A stretch of DNA of 56,034 nucleotides from Actinomadura harenae (GTDB lineage: Bacteria > Actinomycetota > Actinomycetes > Streptosporangiales > Streptosporangiaceae), in contig NZ_RFFG01000053.1 of assembly GCF_003696215.1 (NCBI RefSeq), positions 1 to 56,034 on the forward strand, in the 5' to 3' direction. The notes under the pieces are model-generated. The model saw only the letters and a program-made list of their open reading frames with translations, searched no databases and was not told the origin of the DNA. Below are positions 48,845-55,878 of this stretch, piece by piece. Numbering within the stretch: position 1 is the stretch's first letter; each line of letters opens with the position of its first letter. The translations under genes and the position numbers were made by a program.

Positions 48845-49933
48845 TCAGAAGGACCGCGCCGTCGCCGCGACCGCCAGCTCCGCCAGGGCGTCCCGGGCCT
48901 CACCGGCCACCGGCGCCGCGGCCAGCGCGTCCCGCGCCTCGCCCGCGAACCGGTCGATCATCTCCTCGCAGGCCGCCAGCCCGCCCGTCCCGGTGATGAT
49001 CTCCCGCAGGTCGGCCACCCCGGCCTCCGACAGGTCCGCGGCGCCGAGCAGCCGCTCGACCACGTCGGCCTGCTCCGGCGTGGCGCGCTCCAGGGTGAGC
49101 GCCACCAGCACCGTCCGCTTGCCCTCGCGCAGGTCGTCCCCGGCGGGCTTGCCGGTCTGGGACGGGTCGCCGAACACGCCGAGCACGTCGTCCCGCAGCT
49201 GGAACGCCATCCCGAGCGGACGCCCGTAGGCGCTGAGCGACGCCGTCAGCTCGTCCGGGCCCCCGGCCAGCGCCGCCCCCAGGTGCAGCGGACGCTCGAT
49301 CGTGTACTTGGCCGACTTGAAGTCCACCACGCGCAGCGCCGACTCGACCGTCCCGCCCGCGCGCGTGCTCTCCAGCATGTCGAGGTACTGGCCGCACATG
49401 ACCTCGGTGCGCATCACGTCGTACACGCCGCGCCCGCGGGCCCGCTGCTCCCCGGACAGCCCGCTGGTCTCGAACATCTCGCCCGACCAGGCCAGCAGCA
49501 GGTCGCCGAGCAGGATCGCCGCGCCCTCGCCGAAGGTGTCCGCGGGCCCGCGCCAGCCGCGCTCGGCGTGCAGCGCCTCGAACCGCCGGTGCACCGACGG
49601 CTGGCCCCGCCGGGTGTCGCTGGCGTCCATCACGTCGTCGTGGACCAGGGCGCTGGCCTGGAGCAGCTCCAGGGACGCGGCCGCCGCCGCGATCTCCGGT
49701 CCGTCCTCGCCGCCGGCCGCCCGCCAGCCCCAGAAGCAGAACGCGGGCCGCAGGCGCTTACCCCCCGACAGCAGCGCGGAGAGAGCGGTGATCATGGGCC
49801 GCAGGTCCTCGCTGATCGCGAGCAGACCGGGGCTCTGGCGCGCCACGAAGGCGTGCAGCGCCTCGTCGACCTCCTTGCGGAACTGGCCGGTGGAGGAGCT
49901 GGTGGACGAACTGCTGGACGAACTGCTGGACAT
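48845..49933 (-). CDS. idsA: Polyprenyl diphosphate synthase
   Basis: 362 residues of trans-prenyltransferase type. It extends allylic diphosphates with isopentenyl diphosphate. The first Asp-rich motif is LVHDDVMDAS and the second QLRDDVLGVFGD, with the GKRLRP substrate site and the KSAKYT region. The residues before DDxxD give no firm chain length. A Ser-rich N-terminus comes from a short repeat. TACGAT plus 6 nt precedes ATG 49933, suggesting a leaderless transcript. It is divergent from metF with only 43 bp between, the same arrangement as idsA2/Rv2172c in mycobacteria. Confidence 0.92.
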   Translation of the reverse strand: MSSSSSSSSSTSSSTGQFRKEVDEALHAFVARQSPGLLAISEDLRPMITALSALLSGGKRLRPAFCFWGWRAAGGEDGPEIAAAAASLELLQASALVHDDVMDASDTRRGQPSVHRRFEALHAERGWRGPADTFGEGAAILLGDLLLAWSGEMFETSGLSGEQRARGRGVYDVMRTEVMCGQYLDMLESTRAGGTVESALRVVDFKSAKYTIERPLHLGAALAGGPDELTASLSAYGRPLGMAFQLRDDVLGVFGDPSQTGKPAGDDLREGKRTVLVALTLERATPEQADVVERLLGAADLSEAGVADLREIITGTGGLAACEEMIDRFAGEARDALAAAPVAGEARDALAELAVAATARSF

Positions 49934-49939
49934 GGCGAG

Positions 49940-49945
49940 ATCGTA
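49940..49945 (-). promoter_or_regulatory. -10 element of a leaderless promoter for the prenyl synthase
   Basis: Read leftward, TACGAT plus 6 nt, then ATG 49933. Confidence 0.5.
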
Positions 49946-49964
49946 TCTTTTCGGACTGGGTCGA

Positions 49965-49970
49965 TAGGAT
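49965..49970 (+). promoter_or_regulatory. -10 element of a leaderless promoter for metF
   Basis: TAGGAT plus 6 nt, then ATG 49977. With the prenyl synthase promoter it fills a 43-bp intergenic gap. Confidence 0.6.
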
Positions 49971-49976
49971 TGCGGG

Positions 49977-50912
49977 ATGCGACGCCAGAATCCCGATCGC
50001 GCGCCCACGATCCGCGAGCTGCTCGCCACCGGCGAGCCGTCGTTCTCGTTCGAGTTCATGCCGCCGAAGACCGCGGAGGCCGCCCGGACGCTGTGGCGCA
50101 CCATCCGGGAGCTGGAGCCGCTGAACCCGACCTTCGTGTCGGTCACCTACGGCGCGGGCGGCAGCACCCGCGACAACACGGTGGACGTGGTGGAGCGGAT
50201 CGCCACCGAGACGACCATGACGCCCGTGGCGCATTTCACGGCGGTCAACCACTCCCAGGGTGAGCTGCGGCACCTGATCGGACGGTTCGCGTCCGCGGGC
50301 GTCCGCAACATCCTCGCGCTGCGCGGCGACCCGCCGGGCGACCCGAACGGCGAGTGGGTCAAGCACCCGGAGGGCCTGGAGTACGCCAGCGACCTGGTCC
50401 GGATGATCCGCTCGTACGGGGACTTCTGCGTCGGCGTCGCCGCGTTCCCCTACAAGCACCCGCGCTCCCACGACATCGAGAGCGACACCCGGTACTTCGT
50501 CGAGAAGTGCCGCGCCGGGGCCGACTACGCGATCACCCAGATGTTCTTCCGCGCGGACGACTACTTCCGGCTGCGCGACCGGGTCGCGGGCGAGGGATGC
50601 GAGGTGCCGATCATCCCGGGCATCATGCCGGTCACCCGGATCAGCACGATCGAGCGGTCCGAGCAGCTGTCCGGCGCGCCGTTCCCGCCGGAGGTCCGCG
50701 AGCGGTTCGAGGCCGTCCGGGACGACCCGGAGGCCGTCCGGCGGCTCGGCATCGAGCACGCGGCCGGGCTCTGCCGGGAGCTGCTCGACCAGGGCGCGCC
50801 CGGCATCCACTTCATCACCTTCAACCGCTCGACCGCGACCCGCGAGGTCTACGAGCTGCTGGAGGGCGCCGGGTACGGGGCCAGGGGCAGCGTCCCGCCC
50901 ATCACGGCGTAG
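49977..50912 (+). CDS. metF: Methylenetetrahydrofolate reductase
   Basis: 311 residues. It reduces 5,10-methylenetetrahydrofolate to 5-methyltetrahydrofolate for methionine synthesis, using FAD. Motifs are SFEFMPPKT, FVSVTYGAGGSTR, AHFTAVNHS, LALRGDPPG and QMFFRADDY, with the C-terminal FNRSTATREVYELL. The leaderless start is supported by TAGGAT 6 nt upstream. Its 3' end overlaps the convergent GNAT gene by 64 bp. Confidence 0.95.
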   Translation: MRRQNPDRAPTIRELLATGEPSFSFEFMPPKTAEAARTLWRTIRELEPLNPTFVSVTYGAGGSTRDNTVDVVERIATETTMTPVAHFTAVNHSQGELRHLIGRFASAGVRNILALRGDPPGDPNGEWVKHPEGLEYASDLVRMIRSYGDFCVGVAAFPYKHPRSHDIESDTRYFVEKCRAGADYAITQMFFRADDYFRLRDRVAGEGCEVPIIPGIMPVTRISTIERSEQLSGAPFPPEVRERFEAVRDDPEAVRRLGIEHAAGLCRELLDQGAPGIHFITFNRSTATREVYELLEGAGYGARGSVPPITA

Positions 50913-51457
50913 GGCGGCCCGCCGCCGGGGAAGTCGAAGCCGGTCAGCAGGTCCCTGAGGCCGACGGAGCGGTAGAGCCTGCGGGCGGGCGACTCGGGGT
51001 CCAGGTCGAGCGTGGACAGGACGACCGTCCGCTCCAGCCGGCCTTCGCACAGCGCGGTCAGCAGCCCGCGCCCGTGCCCCTGCCCCTGCTCGTCGGGGTG
51101 GACGTGCAGCTCGGCGACCTCGAACGCGTCGTCCAGCCAGTAGTCGGCGTGCTCCGCGCCGTCCCGCTCGACCAGGGCCCGCCGCACCACGTCGTGCCAC
51201 CACTGCCCGGCCTCGCCGTGGAACCCGTACGCGAACCCGCGCACGCTCCCCGGCATCCCCGGCAGCGGACGCGGCCGCTCCAGCACGTACGCGCGGAACC
51301 GCGGGTACGTGGTGTGCCGCTGCATGATCGAGTACCGTCCGGGCAGCTGCTCACCGGGCGGGCGCATCGCGGCGGCGTAGACCTGGAGGACCGGGTCCAG
51401 ACGGCGCAGGAACGCGGGTTCGTCGAGTCGACGCAGTTTGGGCTCCCTCATCCTCAC
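50849..51457 (-). CDS. GNAT-family N-acetyltransferase
   Basis: About 202 residues. The acetyl-CoA region shows VAELHVHPDEQGQGHGRGLL, a clear Q/RxxGxG/A loop, then TVVLSTLDLD and ARRLYRSVGL. Substrate unknown; the N-terminal half (about 30-105) holds the acceptor-side elements. GTG 51457 is chosen because TAGGCT lies 8 nt upstream with no separate ribosome binding site; ATG 51451 is the alternative. It converges on metF with a 64-bp overlap. Confidence 0.85.
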   Translation of the reverse strand: MRMREPKLRRLDEPAFLRRLDPVLQVYAAAMRPPGEQLPGRYSIMQRHTTYPRFRAYVLERPRPLPGMPGSVRGFAYGFHGEAGQWWHDVVRRALVERDGAEHADYWLDDAFEVAELHVHPDEQGQGHGRGLLTALCEGRLERTVVLSTLDLDPESPARRLYRSVGLRDLLTGFDFPGGGPPYAVMGGTLPLAPYPAPSSSS

Positions 51458-51468
51458 GCCGAGAGAGC

Positions 51469-51801
51469 CTAGACCCGGACGATGGTCCGCTGCGTCCCCG
51501 CGAGCCGGTTGTAGATGTCCCAGAGGATCTGGTCGGCGGCCTTCCGCAGCGCGGCCCGCTGGGTCTCCAGCTGCCCGCCCCACGTCCGCGACTCCGGGCC
51601 GATCCAGGCGTCCGTGCCGTTCAGCGTCCGGACGGGCGCGTCCAGCGCGGTGCGGAGCGCGTCGATGCTGCCGTAGGCGTCACTGTAGGCCTGGTAGATC
51701 TGCCGGTACTCGGGGTTCGGCTTCTCGTTCGGGGCCAGCTGGGTCGCGGCCACGCCCTCCAGGGGCGCCGGGAGGCTCGCGGGCGGCGGGGGCGGGCTCA
51801 T
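51469..51801 (-). CDS. WXG100-like small helical protein, last gene of a coupled operon
   Basis: 110 residues. After a Pro-rich start, a helical hairpin is predicted: YRQIYQAYSDAYGSIDALRT, then a turn with TDAWIGPESRTW and a second helix (QLETQRAALRKAADQILWDI). The WIGPES-x-x-W turn resembles the W-x-G region of WXG100/ESX substrates, though the canonical WxG triplet is not present. Its ATG overlaps the upstream stop (ATGA). I cannot assign a function. Confidence 0.62.
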   Translation of the reverse strand: MSPPPPPASLPAPLEGVAATQLAPNEKPNPEYRQIYQAYSDAYGSIDALRTALDAPVRTLNGTDAWIGPESRTWGGQLETQRAALRKAADQILWDIYNRLAGTQRTIVRV

Positions 51802-52826
51802 GCCGGACGGCCCTTCGTCTCGTGGACCGGCGTCGTCTCGTGGACCGGTGTCGTGTTGTGGACCTGAGTCGTGTCGTGGACGAGCGTCGCCGTGTCGGCC
51901 GCCGGGCCGGGTGCCGCGGGCGTATGCGCCGGAGGCCGGATCGGGTGGCGCGGCGGCTCCGGCGCGTGGTGCGGAGCCGGGCGCGGCGTGTGCCGGCCCC
52001 CGTGGTGAAGGAGGCCGAGCCTGGTCAGCGCGTCGCGGGTGCGGGCGCTCGTGGGCGCCGTCGTCAGGACGTGGACGGCGGCCGCGTGGTCGCCGAGGCG
52101 GTCCGACTCGTCCAGCACGGCGTCCAGCCACTTGGCGTTCATCGTCAGGTGGTGGCTCGCGACGCCCAGGGACCGCTCGATCACCTTCAGGTGCGCCGTG
52201 TTCCCGTGCGCCGCCTTGATCAGGGCGGCGACCCGGGCCGGGCCCAGCCGCTCGTAGAACGCGCGCGTGTAGTCCGGGTCGCCCGCGTGCTCGGCGAGGT
52301 GCTTCCAGACCTCCGGCGGGACGGGCCGGTGGTGCTCGAGCGCGTCCCCGAGCGTGAACGCGTCCTTGCGGGCGGCCCTGCCGGCGGCGTCCGGGGTCTT
52401 GAACTTGCCGAGGTCGCCCGCGCCGTTCGGGGTCGTCCGGTGCGGTCGCCTGCGCGCGGGCGGCGGTGTGACCTTGACCTTCCCGGGCATCCCGCCGCCT
52501 CCGCCCCCGCCGCCTCCGGACGGCCCGGGGCTCGGCGCGGGGGAGGGCGGCGCGTGCACGCCGCCGCCGTCGTCCGGATGGGTGATCGCGAAGTTGTACC
52601 GCCGGGACAGCATGCCGATCTGGTCGGACGCCCACTGCCCCACCTGCTCGGCCTGCCGGTACCCGGACGCCGAGACCCCGGGCGGCGGACGGTGCCCCGC
52701 CAGCCAGCCCCGGATCGCCGTGTTCGCCTGCTGGACCTGCCGGAGGAGCTGGTCCAGCGCGGGCGGATCGATGCCCCGGAAGTCGCCGTTCCTGCTGGCC
52801 GGGCCGGTGCGCATCTCCGCGGTCAT
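51798..52826 (-). CDS. Large hypothetical protein with WXG100-like N-terminus and repetitive tail
   Basis: 342 residues. The N-terminal helices (DPPALDQLLRQVQQANTAIR, then AEQVGQWASDQIGMLSRR) resemble WXG100/LXG-type regions. A Gly-rich linker (nine Gly) and basic stretch follow, then a helical central domain (about 155-250) with FYERLGPARVAALIKAAHGN, which reminds me of DUF6571-type proteins. The end is a Pro/His-rich tail with four VH(D/N/E)TT-like repeats. GGAGGGGCG sits before ATG 52826. It overlaps the 110-residue gene by 4 bp, so the products probably work together. No catalytic motif seen. Confidence 0.65.
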   Translation of the reverse strand: MTAEMRTGPASRNGDFRGIDPPALDQLLRQVQQANTAIRGWLAGHRPPPGVSASGYRQAEQVGQWASDQIGMLSRRYNFAITHPDDGGGVHAPPSPAPSPGPSGGGGGGGGGMPGKVKVTPPPARRRPHRTTPNGAGDLGKFKTPDAAGRAARKDAFTLGDALEHHRPVPPEVWKHLAEHAGDPDYTRAFYERLGPARVAALIKAAHGNTAHLKVIERSLGVASHHLTMNAKWLDAVLDESDRLGDHAAAVHVLTTAPTSARTRDALTRLGLLHHGGRHTPRPAPHHAPEPPRHPIRPPAHTPAAPGPAADTATLVHDTTQVHNTTPVHETTPVHETKGRPA

Positions 52827-52987
52827 CGCCCCTCCGGGTGCCGCTCCAGCCCGTCGCGCCCGTCGCGCCGGGGGTTCGGTTCCCCAGAATCACACTCGCA
52901 ACAGGCGATGTCGAGTGCCGGACGGTCACGGTCAGGCCGCGCCGCCATGACGGCCGCCGGACGCGGACGCCATGGCCGCACGGTCAT
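52823..52987 (-). CDS. Possible small first gene of the coupled operon
   Basis: 54 residues starting MTVRPWRPRPAA with a Cys-rich IACCECDSGE segment. Its TGA overlaps the next ATG (ATGA), which is the best evidence; Arg/Pro richness and a weak ribosome binding site argue against it. ATG 52987 is a guess, and a shorter start is possible. Confidence 0.3.
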   Translation of the reverse strand: MTVRPWRPRPAAVMAARPDRDRPALDIACCECDSGEPNPRRDGRDGLERHPEGR

Positions 52988-53053
52988 GCCGCCCGCGCCC
53001 GGCACCGGGACGATCGAGACGTCCCGGACGGCCCGAGCGGCCTGGACGGGTGG

Positions 53054-53404
53054 TCAGGCGCCGCCGAGGGCGCGCCGGACGGACACGTCGTCGCGCGCCA
53101 CGACCGCCGACCCGTCCGTGACGATGATCGGACGCTCGATGAGCACCGGGTTCGCGACCATGATCTCGATCCACGCGTCCCGGTCGTGGGGCAGGTTCCG
53201 CAGGTCGAGCTCCTTGGCGACGGACTCGCCCAGCCGGGCGACGTCCCAGGGCTCGGCGCCGATCGCGGTGAGCGTCCGGTCGAACTCCGCGGCCGTCGGC
53301 GGCTCGTCCAGGTAGCGGCGCTCGGTGTAGGCGACGCCCGCCTCGTCCAGCGCGGCCTTCGCGGCGCGGCTCTTCGAGCAGCGCGGGTTGTGCCAGATCT
53401 CCAT
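53054..53404 (-). CDS. ArsC/Spx-family reductase-like protein
   Basis: 116 residues with thioredoxin-like fold: WHNPRCSKSRAAKAAL at the N-terminus carries the catalytic CSKS. LDEPPTAAEF, NLPHDRDAW and ERPIIVTDG fit ArsC-type arsenate reductases that use glutathione or mycothiol/mycoredoxin. No arsenite exporter or ArsR gene is present, so an arsenic role is unproven. GAGGGG lies just before ATG 53404. Confidence 0.85.
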   Translation of the reverse strand: MEIWHNPRCSKSRAAKAALDEAGVAYTERRYLDEPPTAAEFDRTLTAIGAEPWDVARLGESVAKELDLRNLPHDRDAWIEIMVANPVLIERPIIVTDGSAVVARDDVSVRRALGGA

Positions 53405-53461
53405 GCCCCTCAGTCTTCCACCCGGCTCGGTCTTCCACCCGGCTCGGTCTCCCGCCTCGGC

Positions 53462-53929
53462 TCAGTCCCCCACGTCCGCCGCGGCGCCCCCGGTGACGCG
53501 CAGCAGTTCCGCGTAGGAGGTCGGGAAGACGGTGTGCGGGTGCCCGCCCGCCGCCCAGACCCGCTCGTGCCCGTCCAGCCAGACGTCCACGAGGGTGCGG
53601 ATCGGGGCGGGGTGCCCGACGGGCGCCACCCCGCCGATCGGCTGGCCGGTGTGCTCCCGGACGAACTCGGGCGTCGCCCGGCGGACCTTCCGCGCGCCCA
53701 CGAGGGCGGCGACGCGCGCCGTGTCCACCTTGTGCGCGCCGCTGGTCAGGACGAGCAGGGGCCCGCCGTCGGCGTCGAACACGAGGCTGTTGGCGATCGC
53801 GCCGACCTCGCAGCCGAGCTGGTCGGCGGCGGCCTGGGCGGTGCGGGCGGAGTCGGGCAGTTCGATGATCTCGCCGTCCGCGCCCTGCTCGCGCAGGACA
53901 CCGGCGACGCGCTCGGCGTTGGGGTGCAT
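53462..53929 (-). CDS. YbaK/EbsC-family aminoacyl-tRNA deacylase
   Basis: 155 residues. The editing-domain fold shows GCEVGAIANSLVF, GAHKVDTARVAAL with the conserved Lys, and GQPIGGVAPVGHP. The family hydrolyses mischarged Cys- or Ala-tRNA(Pro). ATG 53929 chosen; GTG 53938 is also possible, and TAGGGT lies 7 nt upstream. Same strand as arsC-like and clpP, with separate short gaps. Confidence 0.87.
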   Translation of the reverse strand: MHPNAERVAGVLREQGADGEIIELPDSARTAQAAADQLGCEVGAIANSLVFDADGGPLLVLTSGAHKVDTARVAALVGARKVRRATPEFVREHTGQPIGGVAPVGHPAPIRTLVDVWLDGHERVWAAGGHPHTVFPTSYAELLRVTGGAAADVGD

Positions 53930-53971
53930 GGACGGCACCCTAAGGCGTCGCCCCGGATCCCGTGCCCGGGT

Positions 53972-54553
53972 TCACGCCGCGGCCGAGGGGAGGATCCGGG
54001 CGGTGTCGATGACGTGGTCGACGAAGCCGTAGTCGCGGGCCTCCTCGGCGGTGAAGAAGCGGTCCCGGTCGGAGTCGGCCTCGATCCTCTCGACGGACTG
54101 GCCCGTGTGCCCGGCGATCAGCCGCTGCATCAGCCGCTTGGTGGCCAGCATGTTCTCGGCCTGGATCCGGATGTCGGTCGCCGTCCCGCCGATCCCGCCG
54201 GACGGCTGGTGCATGAGGATCCGGGCGTGCGGCAGCGCGTACCGCTTGCCCGGCGTGCCCGCGCACAGCAGGAACTGCCCCATGGACGCGGTGAACCCCA
54301 GCGACAGCGTCGCCACGTCGTTCGGGATGAACTGCATGATGTCGTAGATGGCCATCCCGGCGGTCACGGACCCGCCCGGGGAGTTGATGAACAGCTGGAT
54401 GTCGCGGTGCCGGTCTTCAGCCGACAGCAGAAGGATCTCGGCGCAGAGCCGGTTGGCGATCGCGTCGTCGACCTCCTGGCCGAGGAACACGATCCGCTCG
54501 CGGAGCAGGCGCTGGAAGACGTCCTCGGAGATCTGGCGTGGTTCGTTGGTCAT
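53972..54553 (-). CDS. clpP: ATP-dependent Clp protease proteolytic subunit
   Basis: 193 residues. The catalytic triad is S90 in GFTASMGQ, H115 in ILMHQPSGG and D164 in SDRDRFF. INSPGGSVTAGMAIYD is the oxyanion-loop strand. It assembles into a tetradecameric protease with a Clp ATPase, none of which is in the window, so this is a stand-alone paralogue (possibly ClpP3/4-like). TTACCT lies 7 nt before ATG 54553, a possible leaderless start. It is divergent from a LysR regulator, 90 bp apart. Confidence 0.93.
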   Translation of the reverse strand: MTNEPRQISEDVFQRLLRERIVFLGQEVDDAIANRLCAEILLLSAEDRHRDIQLFINSPGGSVTAGMAIYDIMQFIPNDVATLSLGFTASMGQFLLCAGTPGKRYALPHARILMHQPSGGIGGTATDIRIQAENMLATKRLMQRLIAGHTGQSVERIEADSDRDRFFTAEEARDYGFVDHVIDTARILPSAAA

Positions 54554-54609
54554 GCCGTCGAGGTAACCCGCGCCCCGCGGGCGGCGTCCAACAACACTTC
54601 CGGCGCTTT

Positions 54610-54626
54610 GACAACGCGCGCTTGTC
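54610..54626. promoter_or_regulatory. Inverted repeat between clpP and lysR
   Basis: GACAA-N7-TTGTC, 57 bp before clpP and 18 bp before lysR, within TTGACAA and TTGTCGA. Suits a LysR-type operator. Confidence 0.45.
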
Positions 54627-54643
54627 GATCCCACGCTTGACCT

Positions 54644-55576
54644 GTGGACGTGGACGTTCCCGGACTGCGCGCCTTCGTCGCCGCCGCCGAGGAGATGCAT
54701 TTCGGACGGGCCGCGCAGCGCCTGTTCCTCACCCAGCAGGCCCTGTCCCAGCGCGTCCGGCGGCTGGAGGCCGTCCTCGGCGCGTCCCTGTTCGACCGCA
54801 CCACCCGCCGCGTCGAGCTCACCGACGCCGGACGCCGCGTCCTCCCGCGCGCACGAGAGACCCTCAACGCCATCGACTCGGTCATGGCGGCCGTCCGGAG
54901 CGAGCCGCCGCGCCTCCGCGTGGACGTCTACGACCAGCGGTTCAGCTCCATGACCCTCGTTCGCGGACTACTCGACCGCGAACCCCGCCTCCGCGTCGAG
55001 GTGAGCATGCGGCAGGGCTTCCAGCAGGCCGTCCCCGCGCTGCTCTCCGGCGAGATCGACGCCGCGTTCGGCCAGGTCAGGGACCTCCCGGGTCGGTGGC
55101 CGGCCGGGCTTGAGTCCCGGGTCGTCCACCTCGTGCCGATGCACGCGTTCGTCGGCCCGGACCATCCCCTCGCCGACCGCGGCACGATGCGCCCGGACGA
55201 ACTGCGCGACGCGGGCGTCGTCATGCCCGACCCGGTCGCGTCCGAGGCGCGCGCGTTCCTCACCCGCCTCACCGGCCGCTTCGGCGTCCCGATCCGGTTC
55301 GTCGAGCCCGCCGTCGGCCTGTGGCACTACGGCGAACTGGTCGAGCGCGAGGACCGGGGGGTCGCGCTGGGGGAGGCGGGCCTGGAGCTCCCCAAGGGCA
55401 CGAGCCTGCGGCGCATCCGCCTCGTCGACCCGGTCCCGCTCGTCCCGTGGTGCCTGGCCTGGCGTTCCGGCGACACCTCGCCCGCCCTGCGCGCCGTCCT
55501 GCGCCTCCTCCCGGCCGCCGTTCCGCCCCCGCCGGACGACGAGTCCCACTGGCTCCCCGACGACTATCGCGACTGA
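54644..55576 (+). CDS. LysR-family transcriptional regulator
   Basis: 310 residues. The N-terminal helix-turn-helix is MHFGRAAQRLFLTQQALSQR; the effector-binding domain starts near residue 90 (PRLRVDVYD). The C-terminus ends in a Pro-rich tail. It is divergent from clpP with an inverted repeat in the 90-bp gap, so autoregulation and control of clpP are plausible. GTG 54644 may be leaderless (CACGCT 6 nt upstream, a weak -10). The effector is unknown. Confidence 0.91.
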   Translation: MDVDVPGLRAFVAAAEEMHFGRAAQRLFLTQQALSQRVRRLEAVLGASLFDRTTRRVELTDAGRRVLPRARETLNAIDSVMAAVRSEPPRLRVDVYDQRFSSMTLVRGLLDREPRLRVEVSMRQGFQQAVPALLSGEIDAAFGQVRDLPGRWPAGLESRVVHLVPMHAFVGPDHPLADRGTMRPDELRDAGVVMPDPVASEARAFLTRLTGRFGVPIRFVEPAVGLWHYGELVEREDRGVALGEAGLELPKGTSLRRIRLVDPVPLVPWCLAWRSGDTSPALRAVLRLLPAAVPPPPDDESHWLPDDYRD

Positions 55577-55681
55577 TCGGACACCGGGGTGCCGGGCCTC
55601 CGCGCCTGGCGCGTGTCCATGCCGCTGACCTGCGCGAACGATCTCATGATCGCTCTGCGTGGTGGGACGCGTTCGAACATG

Positions 55682-55710
55682 TTGACGAATGGAGGCGGAG
55701 GCGGTTTACT
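55682..55710 (+). promoter_or_regulatory. Sigma70-type promoter of the right-edge gene
   Basis: TTGACG (55682-55687), a 17-bp spacer and TTTACT (55705-55710). This is the closest match to the vegetative consensus that I noticed in the window. Confidence 0.7.
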
Positions 55711-55719
55711 GTGAACGCG

Positions 55720-55735
55720 TCGAACTTATGTTCGA
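55720..55735. promoter_or_regulatory. SOS (LexA) box
   Basis: TCGAAC-TTAT-GTTCGA is perfect against the Gram-positive/actinobacterial LexA consensus (CGAAC-N4-GTTCG). It begins 10 bp after the -10 element and spans the predicted transcript start, a typical position for repression. Confidence 0.75.
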
Positions 55736-55770
55736 CGTGGTGCGGGACTCGCGGCCCGCGCCACGGGCGA

Positions 55771-55849
55771 CGCCCCCGCCGCGCCCAGCGCGCGGACACG
55801 GCGGGGGCGCCTCGGCCGGGCGGAGAGAGGGGAAGCTCTCCGCCCGGCC
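55771..55849 (+). other. Two strong hairpins in the leader of the right-edge gene
   Basis: Hairpin 1 has a perfect 11-bp stem (55771-55781 with 55799-55809). Hairpin 2 has a perfect 14-bp stem (55814-55827 with 55836-55849) and an 8-nt loop. Neither has a U-tract. They may regulate or stabilise a roughly 160-nt leader. Confidence 0.6.
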
Positions 55850-55878
55850 ATGCCCGACGCCCCGGAAGGAGGCAACTC

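Larger units (their letters stand above)
55577..55878. other. Upstream region of the right-edge gene
   Basis: 302 bp without a gene. It has CGATC-N4-GATCG (55639-55652), a GTTCGAAC palindrome (55671-55678), a consensus-like promoter, an SOS box, and then two leader hairpins ending 30 bp before the ATG. Confidence 0.7.

Noticed and set aside
45796..48996. 1066-codon plus-strand frame opposite the GH3 gene
   Set aside because: It spans the reverse complement of three good genes and has no recognisable domains.
53054..53404. Arsenic-resistance operon
   Set aside because: Only the ArsC-like reductase is present; no arsR, arsB/acr3 or arsM gene adjoins it.
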